A stretch of DNA of 64,000 nt from a bacterium D16-50 (GCA_003612485.1 RAZA01000006.1:146261-210260), one strand, 5' to 3'. Positions 27,447 through 37,544 are shown, numbered from the stretch's first letter. Translations and numbers: made by a program. The notes: generated by a model not told the origin, from the letters alone.

Positions 27447-27728
27447 ATGGCTAGATCACTTAAAAAAGGACCTTTCGCAGATGAAAGCCTGTTAAAGAAA
27501 ATAGATGCTTTGAACGCTTCCGGACAGAAGCAGGTCGTCAAGACCTGGTCCCGTCGTTCCACGATTTTCCCTTCCTTCGTGGGACACACAATCGCAGTGC
27601 ATGACGGCAGGAAGCATGTTCCGGTGTATGTCACCGAGGACATGGTCGGCCACAAGCTTGGAGAATTCGTCGCAACCAGAACCTTCCGTGGTCACGGAAA
27701 GGACGAGAAGAAGTCTAAGGTCAGGTAA
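27447..27728 (+). CDS. rpsS: Small ribosomal subunit protein S19
   Basis: A 93-residue S19 ([10 protein letters not shown] start, [22 protein letters not shown]). The final codons [10 protein letters not shown] and stop are echoed twice as decayed copies in the 169-bp gap that follows. Confidence 0.98.
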   Translation: MARSLKKGPFADESLLKKIDALNASGQKQVVKTWSRRSTIFPSFVGHTIAVHDGRKHVPVYVTEDMVGHKLGEFVATRTFRGHGKDEKKSKVR

Positions 27729-27874
27729 TGACCGGGGAGCTTCCCCGCGTGGCAGCCGCCACGGCGCGGCCGCTGTGCGGCTGCAGGAGGCGGTCCAAGG
27801 TCAGGCAACTGCCTAAGGTGCTTCCTCGTGGCTGCTGCCGCGAGGGTGACGGGAAGAAATCCAAGGCCGGGTAA
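27714..27874 (+). repeat. Decayed tandem copies of the rpsS 3' end
   Basis: TCTAAGGTCAGGTAA (27714, contains the rpsS stop) recurs as TCCAAGGTCAGGCAA (27794) and TCCAAGGCCGGGTAA (27860). Sequence following copies one and two also aligns imperfectly (a CTTCC-rich hairpin then GTGGC). The region is G+C-rich and hairpin-dense. Confidence 0.6.
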
Positions 27875-27897
27875 TATGATAAGGAGGATATAAATCT

Positions 27898-28287
27898 ATG
27901 GCTAAGGGACATAGAAGTCAAATCAAGAGAGAGAGAAATGCCCAGAAGGATACAAGGCCTTCGGCAAAGCTGTCTTATGCGAGAGTGTCCGTGCAGAAGG
28001 CATGCTTCGTGTTGGATGCCATCAGGGGCAAGAATGTAGAGACGGCGCTTGCCATTTTGCACTACAATCCCAGATACGCTTCCAGCCTTATCAAGAAGCT
28101 GCTTGAATCGGCTATTGCAAATGCTGAGAACAACAATGGCATGAATAGGGACAATCTCTATATCGCAGAGTGTTATGCGAATAAGGGGCCTACCATGAAG
28201 CGCATCCATCCCAGAGCTCGGGGCATGGCATATCGGATCGAAAAGAGAAGCAGCCATATCACCATCGTGCTGGATGAGAAGCAGTAG
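27898..28287 (+). CDS. rplV: Large ribosomal subunit protein L22
   Basis: A 129-residue L22 (PSAKLSYARVSVQKACFVLD, and the tunnel hairpin with PTMKRIHPRARG). AAGGAGG lies 10 nt before the ATG. Confidence 0.98.
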   Translation: MAKGHRSQIKRERNAQKDTRPSAKLSYARVSVQKACFVLDAIRGKNVETALAILHYNPRYASSLIKKLLESAIANAENNNGMNRDNLYIAECYANKGPTMKRIHPRARGMAYRIEKRSSHITIVLDEKQ

Positions 28288-28307
28288 GGAAAGGAGCGAA
28301 CAAATAA

Positions 28308-28967
28308 ATGGGACAGAAAGTTAATCCTCATGGCTTAAGAGTCGGAGTTATCAAAGAGTGGGATTCCAGATGGTATGCCGAGAACGATTTCGCAGACTAT
28401 CTGGTGGAAGATTACAAGATCAGAAAGTATCTGAAGGATAAGCTGAACAGCGCAGGCGTATCGAAGATCGAGATCGAGAGAGCCTCCGACAGAGTCAGGG
28501 TCATCATCCACACGGCAAAGCCCGGCGTGATCATCGGCAAGGGCGGCGCTGAGATCGAGGTTACAAAGAACCAGCTTTCCAAGCTGACCGACAAGAAGGT
28601 GCTGATCGACATCAAGGAGATCAAGAAGCCCGACAAGGATGCCCAGCTTGTGGCGGAGAACATCGCGCAGCAGCTGGAGAACCGTGTGTCCTTCAGGCGT
28701 GCCATGAAATCCTGCATGGGCAGAACCATGAAGTCCGGCGCGCTGGGAATCAAGACCTGCTGTTCCGGCCGTCTGGGCGGTGCCGACATCGCCAGAGCAG
28801 AGTTCTACAGCGAGGGAACCATTCCTCTTCAGACCCTGAGGGCGGACATTGATTACGGATTCGCAGAGGCGGACACCACCTACGGCAAAGTCGGAGTCAA
28901 GGTATGGATCTACAAAGGCGAGATACTTCCTACAAAAGGAAACCAGACGGAAGGGAGTGATAGATAA
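28308..28967 (+). CDS. rpsC: Small ribosomal subunit protein S3
   Basis: A 219-residue S3 with [13 protein letters not shown], the KH-domain GKGGAEI motif, and the C-terminal [25 protein letters not shown]. It forms part of the mRNA entry channel. Its stop overlaps the rplP start. Confidence 0.98.
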   Translation: MGQKVNPHGLRVGVIKEWDSRWYAENDFADYLVEDYKIRKYLKDKLNSAGVSKIEIERASDRVRVIIHTAKPGVIIGKGGAEIEVTKNQLSKLTDKKVLIDIKEIKKPDKDAQLVAENIAQQLENRVSFRRAMKSCMGRTMKSGALGIKTCCSGRLGGADIARAEFYSEGTIPLQTLRADIDYGFAEADTTYGKVGVKVWIYKGEILPTKGNQTEGSDR

Positions 28968-29398
28968 TGTTAATGCCTAAAAGAGTAAAGCATCGCAAGC
29001 AGTTCCGCGGCAGCATCAGAGGCAAGGCTTCCAGAGGAAACAAGATCACCTACGGTGAGTACGGCTTGGTAGCCATGGAGCCCTGCTGGATCAAGTCCAA
29101 TCAGATCGAGGCGGCCCGTATTGCGCTTACCCGTTATACCAAGCGTAACGGTCAGGTATGGATCAAGATATTCCCCGACAAGCCTATTACGGCGAAGCCT
29201 GCCGAGACCCGTATGGGTTCCGGAAAGGGGTCCGTGGAGTATTGGGTAGCAGTTGTCAAGCCCGGCCGTGTGCTGTTCGAGATTGCCGGCGTTCCCGAGG
29301 ATCAGGCAAAAGAAGCGCTGCGTCTGGCAATGCACAAGCTTCCCTGCAAGTGCAAAATCGTTTCTAAAGCAGATTTGGAAGGCGGTGTAGAAGAATGA
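28967..29398 (+). CDS. rplP: Large ribosomal subunit protein L16
   Basis: A 143-residue L16 ([33 protein letters not shown]). The ATG at 28967 shares a base with the rpsC stop; an ATG at 28973 would give the more common MPKR start, and both are possible. Confidence 0.97.
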   Translation: MLMPKRVKHRKQFRGSIRGKASRGNKITYGEYGLVAMEPCWIKSNQIEAARIALTRYTKRNGQVWIKIFPDKPITAKPAETRMGSGKGSVEYWVAVVKPGRVLFEIAGVPEDQAKEALRLAMHKLPCKCKIVSKADLEGGVEE

Positions 29399-29598
29399 AA
29401 TCTAGCAAGTTTGTAGAAGAGTTAAAGGGCAAGTCCGTTGAGGAGCTGAATCAGGATCTTGTTTCTGCTAAGAAAGAACTTTTTAATTTGAGGTTCCAGA
29501 ACGCAACCAATCAGCTGGATAATACTGCAAGAATCAAGGAAGTCAGGAAGAACATCGCCCGCATTCAGACAGTCATTACCCAGAAGGCTAGAGCATAG
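29395..29598 (+). CDS. rpmC: Large ribosomal subunit protein L29
   Basis: A 67-residue two-helix protein ([29 protein letters not shown]). Its start overlaps the rplP stop by 4 nt (ATGA). Confidence 0.98.
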   Translation: MKSSKFVEELKGKSVEELNQDLVSAKKELFNLRFQNATNQLDNTARIKEVRKNIARIQTVITQKARA

Positions 29599-29624
29599 CT
29601 GTGTGCGGGGAAAGGAGATCAGTG

Positions 29625-29879
29625 GTGGAAAGAAATTTGAGGAAAGTTCGTGTTGGCAAAGTTACCAGCAACAAGATGGAGAAGACCATCGTGGTGGCCA
29701 TCGAGGAGCATGTGAAGCATCCTCTATATAAGAAGGTCGTTAAGAGAACCTACAAGCTGAAGGCTCATGATGAGAAGAACGAGTGCAATATCGGTGATAC
29801 CGTAAGGGTCATGGAGACCAGACCCTTGTCCAAGGATAAGAGATGGAGACTTGTTGAGATCGTAGAAAAGGCAAAATAA
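29625..29879 (+). CDS. rpsQ: Small ribosomal subunit protein S17
   Basis: An 84-residue S17 starting [12 protein letters not shown] after a GTG at 29625; GGAG lies 7 nt upstream. GTG at 29622 is directly adjacent and cannot be excluded. The OB-fold motifs [18 protein letters not shown] and [13 protein letters not shown] are present. Confidence 0.97.
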   Translation: MERNLRKVRVGKVTSNKMEKTIVVAIEEHVKHPLYKKVVKRTYKLKAHDEKNECNIGDTVRVMETRPLSKDKRWRLVEIVEKAK

Positions 29880-29920
29880 GGGGACCGCATTCTTTAGGAT
29901 GACCGGTAAGGAGGAAAATC

Positions 29921-30289
29921 ATGGTTCAGCAGGAAACAAGATTGAGAGTTGCCGATAACACCGGTGCGAAGGAACTGCTTTGCATCCGCGTTTTGGGCGG
30001 CTCCACGAGAAGATATGCGCATGTTGGTGATGTGATTGTTGCTTCCGTCAAAGATGCAACACCAGGAGGCGTTGTAAAGAAGGGTGACGTGGTTAAGGCA
30101 GTGGTGGTTCGCACCGTGAAGGAGGTTCGCCGCAAGGACGGATCCTACATCAGGTTCGATGAGAATGCCGCCGTAATCATCAAGGAAGATAAGACTCCCA
30201 GAGGAACCCGTATTTTTGGACCGGTAGCAAGAGAGCTTCGTGAAAAGCAGTTCATGAAGATCGTGTCTCTGGCTCCGGAAGTATTATAA
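29921..30289 (+). CDS. rplN: Large ribosomal subunit protein L14
   Basis: A 122-residue L14 ([46 protein letters not shown]). GGTAAGGAGG precedes the ATG. Confidence 0.98.
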   Translation: MVQQETRLRVADNTGAKELLCIRVLGGSTRRYAHVGDVIVASVKDATPGGVVKKGDVVKAVVVRTVKEVRRKDGSYIRFDENAAVIIKEDKTPRGTRIFGPVARELREKQFMKIVSLAPEVL

Positions 30290-30306
30290 GGAGGTGCCGT
30301 ATATCC

Positions 30307-30612
30307 ATGATGAAGATTAAAAAGGGCGATACCGTGAAGGTGATCGCCGGCAAGGACCGCAATGCGGAGGGAAAGGTTATTTCCGTGGATGTCAAGAAGG
30401 GAAGGGTGCTGGTGGAAGGGGTCAACATGATCACGAAGCATGCGAAGCCTTCTCAGGCAAATCCCAACGGCGGCATCATCCGGAAGGAAGCTCCTATTCA
30501 TATTTCAAACGTAATGCTTGTCTTCAAGGGAAAACCCACCAGAGTAGGCTTCAAGTTTGACGGAGACAAGAAGGTTCGCTTTGCAAAGTCTACGGGCGAA
30601 GTAATTGACTAA
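30307..30612 (+). CDS. rplX: Large ribosomal subunit protein L24
   Basis: A 101-residue L24 with a KOW motif ([20 protein letters not shown]). Two adjacent ATGs (30307, 30310) are possible starts; AAGGAGG is upstream. Confidence 0.97.
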   Translation: MMKIKKGDTVKVIAGKDRNAEGKVISVDVKKGRVLVEGVNMITKHAKPSQANPNGGIIRKEAPIHISNVMLVFKGKPTRVGFKFDGDKKVRFAKSTGEVID

Positions 30613-30653
30613 TCAAGCTGTGGAATGCACAGTTTAGGAAGGAGCAACGAGAA

Positions 30654-31196
30654 GTGGCTAGATTAAAAGAATTTTACTATGATACTATAGTAGAAGCAAT
30701 GATGAAGAAGTTCGGATACAAGAACGCTATGGAAGTTCCGAAGCTGGAGAAGATCGTCATCAATATGGGAATCGGTGAGGCGAAGGAGAATGCGAAGGTT
30801 CTGGAGAACGCCGTTTCGGACATGGAGATCATCAGCGGCCAGAAGGCCGTTCTCACCAAGGCGAAAAAGTCCGTGGCAAACTTCAAGATTCGTGAGGGCA
30901 TGAACATCGGCTGCAAGACCACTCTCCGGGGCGAGAAGATGTACGAGTTTCTCGATCGTCTGGTGAACCTTGCCCTGCCCCGGGTACGCGACTTCAGGGG
31001 CGTCAATCCCAATGCCTTCGACGGCAGGGGAAATTATGCTCTTGGTATCAAAGAGCAGTTCATCTTCCCTGAGATCGAGTATGACAAGATCGACAAGACC
31101 CGCGGCATGGATGTGATCTTCGTGACCACTGCCAGAAGCGACGAAGAGGCCCGTGAGCTGTTGACTCTGTTCAACATGCCTTTCGCAAAACAATAA
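30654..31196 (+). CDS. rplE: Large ribosomal subunit protein L5
   Basis: A 180-residue L5 starting with GTG ([12 protein letters not shown]). The motifs [25 protein letters not shown] and [16 protein letters not shown] are as expected. It binds 5S rRNA. Confidence 0.98.
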   Translation: MARLKEFYYDTIVEAMMKKFGYKNAMEVPKLEKIVINMGIGEAKENAKVLENAVSDMEIISGQKAVLTKAKKSVANFKIREGMNIGCKTTLRGEKMYEFLDRLVNLALPRVRDFRGVNPNAFDGRGNYALGIKEQFIFPEIEYDKIDKTRGMDVIFVTTARSDEEARELLTLFNMPFAKQ

Positions 31197-31210
31197 GGAG
31201 GGAAGTTCTA

Positions 31211-31396
31211 ATGGCTAAGACATCACTGAAAATAAAGCAGCAGCGCAAGCCCAGATTTTCGACGCAGGCGTATTCCCGCTGCAGGATCTGCGGCCGTCCC
31301 CACGCTTACTTGAGGAAGTACGGTATCTGCAGAATCTGTTTCCGCGAGCTGGCTTACAAGGGCCAGATTCCCGGTGTCAGAAAAGCGAGCTGGTAA
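31211..31396 (+). CDS. rpsN: Small ribosomal subunit protein S14, zinc-binding type
   Basis: A 61-residue C+ form with two CxxC pairs ([10 protein letters not shown] and CRICFREL). The final SW and stop codon are the start of a 46-bp tandem repeat that continues into the next gap. Confidence 0.98.
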   Translation: MAKTSLKIKQQRKPRFSTQAYSRCRICGRPHAYLRKYGICRICFRELAYKGQIPGVRKASW

Positions 31397-31535
31397 GGTG
31401 TGTGCAGGAGAGCGCACCGGACGCTCGCTTGCGAGCTGGTAAGGTGAGCGCAGGAGAGCGCGCCGGACGCTCGCTTGCGAGCTGGTAAGGTGAGTGCAGG
31501 AAAGCGCACAGGATGCTCGCCTGCAAGCTGGTAAG
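31385..31535 (+). repeat. 46-bp tandem repeat spanning the rpsN stop codon
   Basis: Three units of 46 bp (31385-31430, 31431-31476, 31477-31522) plus a partial fourth. Every unit begins with GCGAGCTGGTAAGGTG or a one- to two-base variant, so each repeats the last codons and stop of rpsN. Unit junctions form GCTCGC-TT-GCGAGC hairpins. Confidence 0.9.
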
Positions 31536-31550
31536 AAGGAGGAAAAGACA

Positions 31551-31952
31551 ATGACAATGAGCGATCCTATCGCGGATATGCTTACGAGAATCCGCAACGC
31601 CAATATGGCCAAGCACGACACGGTGGATGTTCCCGTTTCCAAGATGAAGGTGTCCATCGCGCAGATCCTCTTTGACGAGGGGTATATAAGCAAGTTTGAC
31701 ATTATCGACGACGGCAACTTCAAGTCCATCCATATGACTCTGAAGTACGGCAACGACAAGAGCGAGAAGATCATCTCCGGTATCAAGAGGATCTCCAAGC
31801 CCGGCCTGCGGGTGTATGCGGGCAAGGACGAGCTGCCCAGAGTTCTGGGGGGCTTGGGAATAGCGATTATTTCCACCAATCAGGGCGTCATCACTGACAA
31901 GAAGGCTCGCGAGCTTCAGGTAGGCGGCGAGGTGCTGGCTTTCGTGTGGTAA
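31551..31952 (+). CDS. rpsH: Small ribosomal subunit protein S8
   Basis: A 133-residue S8 ([15 protein letters not shown] start, SKPGLRVY and GLGIAIIST motifs). AGAAGGAGG lies 8 nt before the ATG at 31551, directly after the tandem repeat. S8 is the usual autoregulator of spc operons. Confidence 0.98.
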   Translation: MTMSDPIADMLTRIRNANMAKHDTVDVPVSKMKVSIAQILFDEGYISKFDIIDDGNFKSIHMTLKYGNDKSEKIISGIKRISKPGLRVYAGKDELPRVLGGLGIAIISTNQGVITDKKARELQVGGEVLAFVW

Positions 31953-32046
31953 GGTTCCGGATTCAGGAATCGGCAGAGGTGAGCTTGCAGGGCAGGCTCA
32001 CGGAGGCAATGTTTTATTGGAGTTTAAGAATATAGGAGGTACGGGC

Positions 32047-32589
32047 ATGTCGCGTATAGGTAGAATGCCAATCGCAGTTCCCGCAGGCGTAACTGTGGAG
32101 ATTGCAGAAAATAACAAGATCACTGTGAAGGGACCTAAGGGGACGCTGGAGAGAGTGCTTCCCCATGAGATGACGATCACGCAGGAAGACGGGCAGGTGC
32201 ATGTGAGCAGGCCCAACGACCTGAAGAAGATGAAGTCTCTTCACGGGCTGACCAGAACGCTTATCCATAACATGGTGGTGGGCGTCACCGAGGGCTACCA
32301 GAAGAAGCTGGAGGTCAACGGCGTGGGTTATAGGGCTGCTAAGGCAGGAAAGAAGCTGACCCTGAACCTTGGGTACTCCCATCCCGTGGAGATGGAGGAT
32401 CCTGAAGGCATCGAGACGGTAGTAGAGGGACAGAACCTGATCACCGTCAAGGGCATCGACAAAGAGAAGGTAGGCCAGTTCGCCGCTGAAATCAGGGACA
32501 AGAGGAGACCGGAGCCTTATAAGGGCAAGGGTATCAAGTATGCCGATGAGGTCATCAGACGCAAAGTTGGCAAGACCGGTAAGAAATAG
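32047..32589 (+). CDS. rplF: Large ribosomal subunit protein L6
   Basis: A 180-residue L6 ([49 protein letters not shown]). The start at 32047 follows AGGAGG by 8-9 nt; an upstream in-frame ATG at 32017 would add atypical residues. A 10-bp hairpin lies in the preceding gap at 31979-32001. Confidence 0.98.
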   Translation: MSRIGRMPIAVPAGVTVEIAENNKITVKGPKGTLERVLPHEMTITQEDGQVHVSRPNDLKKMKSLHGLTRTLIHNMVVGVTEGYQKKLEVNGVGYRAAKAGKKLTLNLGYSHPVEMEDPEGIETVVEGQNLITVKGIDKEKVGQFAAEIRDKRRPEPYKGKGIKYADEVIRRKVGKTGKK

Positions 32590-32609
32590 CAGATAAGGAG
32601 AGTATGAAG

Positions 32610-32978
32610 ATGGTTAGCAAGAAGTCAAGAAAAGAAGTTCGTGTTAAAAAGCACATGAGAATTCGTAACCGCTTCAGTGGCACGGCCGAAAGACCTCGTC
32701 TGGCTGTGTTCAGAAGCAATAATCATATGTATGCTCAAATTATCGACGATACGGTTGGGAATACATTGGTATCCGCCTGCACTCTGGAAAAGGAGATCAA
32801 GGCAGAGCTTACGAAGACCAATAACGTTGATGCTGCGGCATACCTTGGCACCGTAATCGGCAAGAGGGCCGTGGAGAAGGGCATCAGCCAGGTTGTCTTT
32901 GACAGGGGCGGCTTTATATATCACGGAAAGATCGCGGCGTTAGCCGAGGCGGCCAGAGAAGCTGGCTTGGAATTCTAG
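32610..32978 (+). CDS. rplR: Large ribosomal subunit protein L18
   Basis: A 122-residue L18 starting [12 protein letters not shown]; the ATG at 32610 has AAGGAG 9 nt upstream, while ATG 32604 is only 3 nt from it. [26 protein letters not shown] closes the protein in typical form. It binds 5S rRNA. Confidence 0.97.
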   Translation: MVSKKSRKEVRVKKHMRIRNRFSGTAERPRLAVFRSNNHMYAQIIDDTVGNTLVSACTLEKEIKAELTKTNNVDAAAYLGTVIGKRAVEKGISQVVFDRGGFIYHGKIAALAEAAREAGLEF

Positions 32979-32998
32979 GAAAGGAAGACGAACACACC

Positions 32999-33508
32999 AT
33001 GAAAAATACAATCATAGATGTAAGCCAGATGGAATTGACCGACAAGGTTGTAACCATTAAGCGTGTGGCCAAGACCGTCAAGGGCGGACGCAATATGCGC
33101 TTCACTGCTTTGGTGGTGGTGGGCGACGGCAACGGCCATGTGGGCGCAGGCCTTGGCAAGGCGGTAGAAATTCCTGAAGCCATCCGCAAGGGGAAGGAAG
33201 ACGCCATGAAGCACATCGTCAAGGTTGCCATGGACGAGAACAATTCGATTTCCCATGACTTCGTGGGCAAGTTTGGCTCTGCCAATGTTCTGCTCAAGAA
33301 GGCTCCCGAAGGTACGGGCATCATCGCAGGCGGTCCTGCCCGTGTTGTCTGCGAGCTGGCAGGCATCAAGAATATCCGTACCAAGTCTCTCGGATCCAAC
33401 AATAAGCAGAACGTGGTTCTGGCAACCATCACCGGCTTGAGCCAGCTCAAGACGCCGGAGGAAGTGGCCAGGAGCCGTGGAAAGTCTGTGGAAGAGATTT
33501 TGGCATAG
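32999..33508 (+). CDS. rpsE: Small ribosomal subunit protein S5
   Basis: A 169-residue S5 ([45 protein letters not shown]). It lines the mRNA entry channel and affects fidelity. Confidence 0.98.
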   Translation: MKNTIIDVSQMELTDKVVTIKRVAKTVKGGRNMRFTALVVVGDGNGHVGAGLGKAVEIPEAIRKGKEDAMKHIVKVAMDENNSISHDFVGKFGSANVLLKKAPEGTGIIAGGPARVVCELAGIKNIRTKSLGSNNKQNVVLATITGLSQLKTPEEVARSRGKSVEEILA

Positions 33509-33549
33509 GCTGAAGGCTTTGGTCCGGCAGCTTTGAAAGGAGAACAGGA

Positions 33550-33735
33550 ATGGAAGGAAAGAAGTTGAAAATCACTTTGGTAAGGTCCACCATCGGCGCG
33601 GTACGGAAGAACAAGGAGATTGTAGAGTCTATGGGGCTTCGCAAGATAGGCAAGTCCGTGATACTTCCTGACAATGATGCCACGAGAGGACAGATTCGCC
33701 TGGTGAACCATATGTTAAAGGTTGAAGAAGTATAA
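33550..33735 (+). CDS. rpmD: Large ribosomal subunit protein L30
   Basis: A 61-residue L30 (LKITLVRSTIGAVRKNKEIV, MGLRKIGKSVILPD). GAAAGGAGAACAGG precedes the start. Confidence 0.98.
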   Translation: MEGKKLKITLVRSTIGAVRKNKEIVESMGLRKIGKSVILPDNDATRGQIRLVNHMLKVEEV

Positions 33736-33756
33736 TCAGACAAGGAGGTGTTAGAA

Positions 33757-34194
33757 ATGGAATTATCCAATTTGAGGCCTGCAGAAGGTTCCAAGCATCA
33801 CGATTTTAGGAGAGGCCGCGGCCATGCGTCCGGAAACGGCAAGACCGCAGGTAAGGGACATAAGGGTCAGAAGGCTCGTTCCGGCGCTCCCAGGCTTGGT
33901 TTCGAGGGCGGCCAGATGCCTTTGTACAGACGTATTCCCAAGAGAGGCTTTACCAATATAAACAGCAAGGAGATCGTTGCCATCAATTTGCGCGATCTTG
34001 AGCGTTTCGAGGATGGAACGACGGTGGACATAGCGAAGCTGAAAGAAGCCGGCATCGTCAAAAATCCCAGAGACGGGGTTAAGATACTCGGAAATGGAGA
34101 ATTAACCAAAAAACTCAATGTAAAGGTGAATGCATTCAGTGCATCCGCAAAGGAGAAGATTGAGGCGCTTGGTGGAACAGCAGAGGTGATGTAA
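33757..34194 (+). CDS. rplO: Large ribosomal subunit protein L15
   Basis: A 145-residue L15 ([51 protein letters not shown]). AAGGAGGTG is 6 nt before the ATG at 33757. Its stop overlaps the secY start by 1 nt. Confidence 0.98.
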   Translation: MELSNLRPAEGSKHHDFRRGRGHASGNGKTAGKGHKGQKARSGAPRLGFEGGQMPLYRRIPKRGFTNINSKEIVAINLRDLERFEDGTTVDIAKLKEAGIVKNPRDGVKILGNGELTKKLNVKVNAFSASAKEKIEALGGTAEVM

Positions 34195-35507
34195 TGCTTA
34201 CAACGCTGAAGAACGCTTTCAAAATTAAAGAGCTCAGGGGCAAGATTTTCTTTACTTTCGTCATGCTGGTTGTGATCCGTATCGGATCACAGCTGCCTGT
34301 GCCCGGCGTGAACGGCGAGTTTTTCAGAAGCTGGTTCGAAGGCCAGGCAAATGGGGCCTTTAATTTCTTTGATGCGATTACGGGTGGTTCTTTCATCAAT
34401 ATGTCCATTCTGGCCTTGAACATCAACCCTTACATCACATCATCCATCATTATGCAGCTGCTTACCATTGCGATCCCCAAACTGGAGGAAATGCAGAGGG
34501 ACGGCGAGGATGGAAGGAAGAAGATCACGGCCATAACGAGATACGTGACCATTGTGCTTGCGCTGATTCAGTCCACTGCCATGGCCGTTGCTTTCGGAAG
34601 GCAGGGGTATCTGCTGGAATATAATGCGTTGAGCGTGATCTCAGCGGTTGCCACGCTTACGGCAGGCAGCGCGTTCCTGATGTGGGTGGGCGAGAGGATC
34701 ACGGAAAAGGGCATTGGAAACGGTATATCCATCGTTCTGGTCATCAACATCATTTCAAGGCTTCCGGAGGATCTGAAGAATCTGTTCGAGCAGTTCGTGT
34801 TCGGCAAGGCGCCTGCCACGGCGGTTCTGGCGGCGGCAGTCATCATCGCCATCATCGTGGGCATGGTTGTGCTGGTGATCATTCTGAACGACGGTGTGCG
34901 CAGGATTCCTGTGCAGTACGCCAACAAGGTGCAGGGACGGAAGATGGTGGGAGGACAGACATCCAACATTCCCCTGAAGGTGAATACCGCGGGCGTTATT
35001 CCGGTAATATTTGCCCAGTCGCTGATGCAGATGCCAATTATGATTTCGTCATTTGCAGGCTACAATGGGACGGGCGCATGGAGCGAGATCCTGAAATATC
35101 TGAATTCGGCCACATGGTGCAATCCCAGCGACCTGAAGTATACGGTGGGTCTGCTGGTGTATGTTGTGCTGATTATTCTCTTTGCATATTTTTACACTTC
35201 AATTACCTTTAACCCGCTGATGATCGCGGACAACATGAAGAAGCAGGGCGGCTTCATTCCGGGCATAAGGCCGGGAAAGCCCACCAGCGACTATCTGAAC
35301 GGGGTACTGAACTACATCGTATTCATCGGTGCTGCAGGCCTCACGGTAGTGGCGGTTCTTCCCTATGTGTTCAACGGTATCTTCAAGGCCAGTGTCTCTT
35401 TCGGCGGAACGAGTCTTATCATCATCGTCAGCGTAGTGCTGGAGACCATGAAGCAGATGGAGTCTCAGATGCTGGTGCGGAATTACAAAGGCTTTTTGGA
35501 GAAGTAG
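34194..35507 (+). CDS. secY: Preprotein translocase subunit SecY
   Basis: A 437-residue membrane protein with ten hydrophobic helices, the main channel of the Sec pathway. GSQLPVPGVNG, ALNINPYITSSIIMQLL (plug region) and the cytosolic loop GGFIPGIRPGKPTSDYL are diagnostic. Coupled to rplO by overlap. A strong hairpin (35530-35567) follows about 20 bp after the stop. Confidence 0.98.
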   Translation: MLTTLKNAFKIKELRGKIFFTFVMLVVIRIGSQLPVPGVNGEFFRSWFEGQANGAFNFFDAITGGSFINMSILALNINPYITSSIIMQLLTIAIPKLEEMQRDGEDGRKKITAITRYVTIVLALIQSTAMAVAFGRQGYLLEYNALSVISAVATLTAGSAFLMWVGERITEKGIGNGISIVLVINIISRLPEDLKNLFEQFVFGKAPATAVLAAAVIIAIIVGMVVLVIILNDGVRRIPVQYANKVQGRKMVGGQTSNIPLKVNTAGVIPVIFAQSLMQMPIMISSFAGYNGTGAWSEILKYLNSATWCNPSDLKYTVGLLVYVVLIILFAYFYTSITFNPLMIADNMKKQGGFIPGIRPGKPTSDYLNGVLNYIVFIGAAGLTVVAVLPYVFNGIFKASVSFGGTSLIIIVSVVLETMKQMESQMLVRNYKGFLEK

Positions 35508-35529
35508 GCCATATGTGTATGGTGCAGGA

Positions 35530-35567
35530 AACTGGTACACTGAGGGGAGACCCAAGGTGTGCCAGTT
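35530..35567 (+). repeat. Hairpin after secY
   Basis: AACTGGTACAC (35530-35540) pairs with GTGTGCCAGTT (35557-35567), one G-T wobble, 16-nt loop. There is no T-run, so it is more likely a processing or attenuating hairpin than a full terminator. Confidence 0.5.
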
Positions 35568-35613
35568 ATTTCGTTGGATCCGGTATTTTTGGGAATTATA
35601 TGAATTTTGTGTA

Positions 35614-35642
35614 TTGCAAATCCGCCGGAAACTATGTACAAT
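35614..35642 (+). promoter_or_regulatory. Internal promoter for adk-map-infA
   Basis: TTGCAA (35614-35619), 17-nt spacer with TG directly before the -10, TACAAT (35637-35642); 83 nt before the adk start. Confidence 0.75.
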
Positions 35643-35725
35643 AGGAAAAGAGTCTGTGGCTGCGGGGCATCTATGGATTCTTTTGTGGTTGGCATGTGCG
35701 CAGAAGCGTATAGGGAGGTATAAGG

Positions 35726-36370
35726 ATGAAGATAGTCATGTTGGGTGCGCCTGGCGCCGGAAAGGGAACGCAGGCGAAGATGATCGCGGAGGAGTACGGT
35801 ATTCCCCATGTGTCCACGGGGGATATTTTCCGGGCGAATGTGAGCAAAGGGACGCAGCTGGGGGTGGAGGCCAAGAAGTACATGGATCAGGGCCTTCTGG
35901 TGCCGGATGAGCTTACCGTGAAGATCCTTCTGGACCGTGTGGCCAAGGAGGACTGTGCAGGAGGCTATGTGCTGGACGGTTTCCCCAGAACAATCCCTCA
36001 GGCGCAGGTGCTTGACGAGGCTCTGGATAAGCTGGGCGAAAAGCTTGATTATGCCATTGACGTAGATGTGCCGGACGAAAACATCGTCAGGAGAATGTCG
36101 GGAAGGCGCGCCTGCCTGAAATGCGGGGCGACCTATCATGTGGAGCATATTCCTCCCAAGAAGGAGGGCGTCTGCGACGGCTGCGGCAGCGAGCTGGTGC
36201 TGCGGGACGACGATAAGGCTGAGACCGTCTCCAACCGCCTCAAGATATACCACGACCAGACCCAGCCTCTGATCGACTATTATACCCAGAAGGGCATTCT
36301 CAAGACCGTGGACGGAACCATGGACATGAAGGATGTGTTCGGGGCCATCAAGAATATACTTGCAGAGTAA
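35726..36370 (+). CDS. adk: Adenylate kinase, zinc-lid type
   Basis: A 214-residue kinase interconverting AMP, ADP and ATP. The P-loop GAPGAGKGTQ, the DGFPRT motif and a LID domain with four cysteines (CLKCG and CDGCG), typical of Gram-positive zinc adenylate kinases, are present. The gap before it holds its own promoter. Confidence 0.98.
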   Translation: MKIVMLGAPGAGKGTQAKMIAEEYGIPHVSTGDIFRANVSKGTQLGVEAKKYMDQGLLVPDELTVKILLDRVAKEDCAGGYVLDGFPRTIPQAQVLDEALDKLGEKLDYAIDVDVPDENIVRRMSGRRACLKCGATYHVEHIPPKKEGVCDGCGSELVLRDDDKAETVSNRLKIYHDQTQPLIDYYTQKGILKTVDGTMDMKDVFGAIKNILAE

Positions 36371-36399
36371 GGCAGCGCCGGAAGGAAAATGATTGTGCC

Positions 36400-37152
36400 A
36401 TGGGAATAATAATTAAGACGGAAAAACAGATCGAGCTGATAAGAGAATCCTGCAGGCTGCTGGCCATCGTGCATCAGGAGCTGGAGGAATTCATTCGACC
36501 GGGCATATCCACCAAGGAGATCGACATTAAGGGCGACTCTTGCATCCGCAAACTGGGAGGAATCCCGAACTTTCTGCACTACAACGGGTATCCGGCCAGT
36601 ATCTGCGTGTCGGTGAACGACGAGGTGGTGCATGGGATACCCAATAAGCACCGCATTCTGGAGGAGGGCGACATTGTCAGCCTGGATGCGGGGATGATCT
36701 ATCAGGGATATCATTCGGACGAGGCCAGAACCCATGGGGTGGGAAAGATCAGCGCCGAGGCCCAGAAGCTTATCGACGTGACCAGAGAGAGCTTTTTCGC
36801 GGGCTTGAAGATGGCGAAGGCAGGGAACCATCTCTTTGACATCTCCAACGCCATTGCGGCCTATGTGAAGCCCTACGGCTACGGCATCGTGCGGGAGCTT
36901 GTGGGCCATGGCGTGGGAACCAAGCTCCACGAGGATCCCCAGATCCCCAATTTCGCCCAGACCCGCAGGGGACCTAAGCTCCGGCCGGGAATGACTCTTG
37001 CGGTGGAGCCTATGATCAACATGGGCAGAGCGGACGTGGAATGGCTTGACGATAATTGGACCGTTGTGACCGAGGACGGCTCCTGGTCCGCCCATTACGA
37101 GAACACGATTCTGATCACCGAGGGAGAGCCGGAGATCCTGACACGCTGCTGA
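36400..37152 (+). CDS. map: Methionine aminopeptidase, type I
   Basis: A 250-residue pita-bread-fold metalloprotease that removes the N-terminal Met from nascent proteins. Metal ligands are seen in LDAGMIYQGYHSDEA (two Asp), GHGVGTKLHE (His), TLAVEPM (Glu) and YENTILIT (Glu). 29 bp after adk. The ribosome binding site is weak (GGAAGG, distant), so translation may depend on adk. Confidence 0.96.
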   Translation: MGIIIKTEKQIELIRESCRLLAIVHQELEEFIRPGISTKEIDIKGDSCIRKLGGIPNFLHYNGYPASICVSVNDEVVHGIPNKHRILEEGDIVSLDAGMIYQGYHSDEARTHGVGKISAEAQKLIDVTRESFFAGLKMAKAGNHLFDISNAIAAYVKPYGYGIVRELVGHGVGTKLHEDPQIPNFAQTRRGPKLRPGMTLAVEPMINMGRADVEWLDDNWTVVTEDGSWSAHYENTILITEGEPEILTRC

Positions 37153-37267
37153 GAAGGCTTTTGCGCCAGAGGCCGGGGTATTTGGGTGGTGCCGGGCAGG
37201 AAGACGGAGAAGCGGAGCCAAAAGGAGATGCTTTTGCAGCAGAGGGGGCCGGGACGGAGGACATGGT

Positions 37268-37525
37268 ATGATAGGACATCTGGCTACGTCCAGAGCGGGG
37301 CATGACAAGGACAGATTGTATGTGATCGTGGCGCGGGAGGGAGATTATTACTTTTTGTGCGACGGGGATCTGAGGCCGCCCCACAAGCCGAAGAAGAAGC
37401 GGATCAGGCATGTACAGCTCATTGGGGAGACGGTGGAAGAGACGCTTCTTGACAAGCTGCTGGCCGGACGGAAGGTATATGCGGAAGAGATCAAGTATGC
37501 ATTGAAGCAGTATAGAGCAAAATGA
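37268..37525 (+). CDS. KOW-domain RNA-binding protein (L14e/L27e-like)
   Basis: An 85-residue basic protein with an N-terminal KOW-like strand pair ([16 protein letters not shown], then a [15 protein letters not shown] block). Such proteins occur between map and infA in many Firmicutes and resemble eukaryotic-type L14e/L6e/L27e. A ribosome-associated RNA-binding role is likely but unproven. It starts 115 bp after map. Confidence 0.85.
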   Translation: MIGHLATSRAGHDKDRLYVIVAREGDYYFLCDGDLRPPHKPKKKRIRHVQLIGETVEETLLDKLLAGRKVYAEEIKYALKQYRAK

Positions 37526-37544
37526 TTTTATATGGAGGAAGTCT

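Noticed and set aside
31385..31535. A CRISPR array at the 46-bp repeat
   Set aside because: Units are directly abutting without spacers and include a gene's stop codon.
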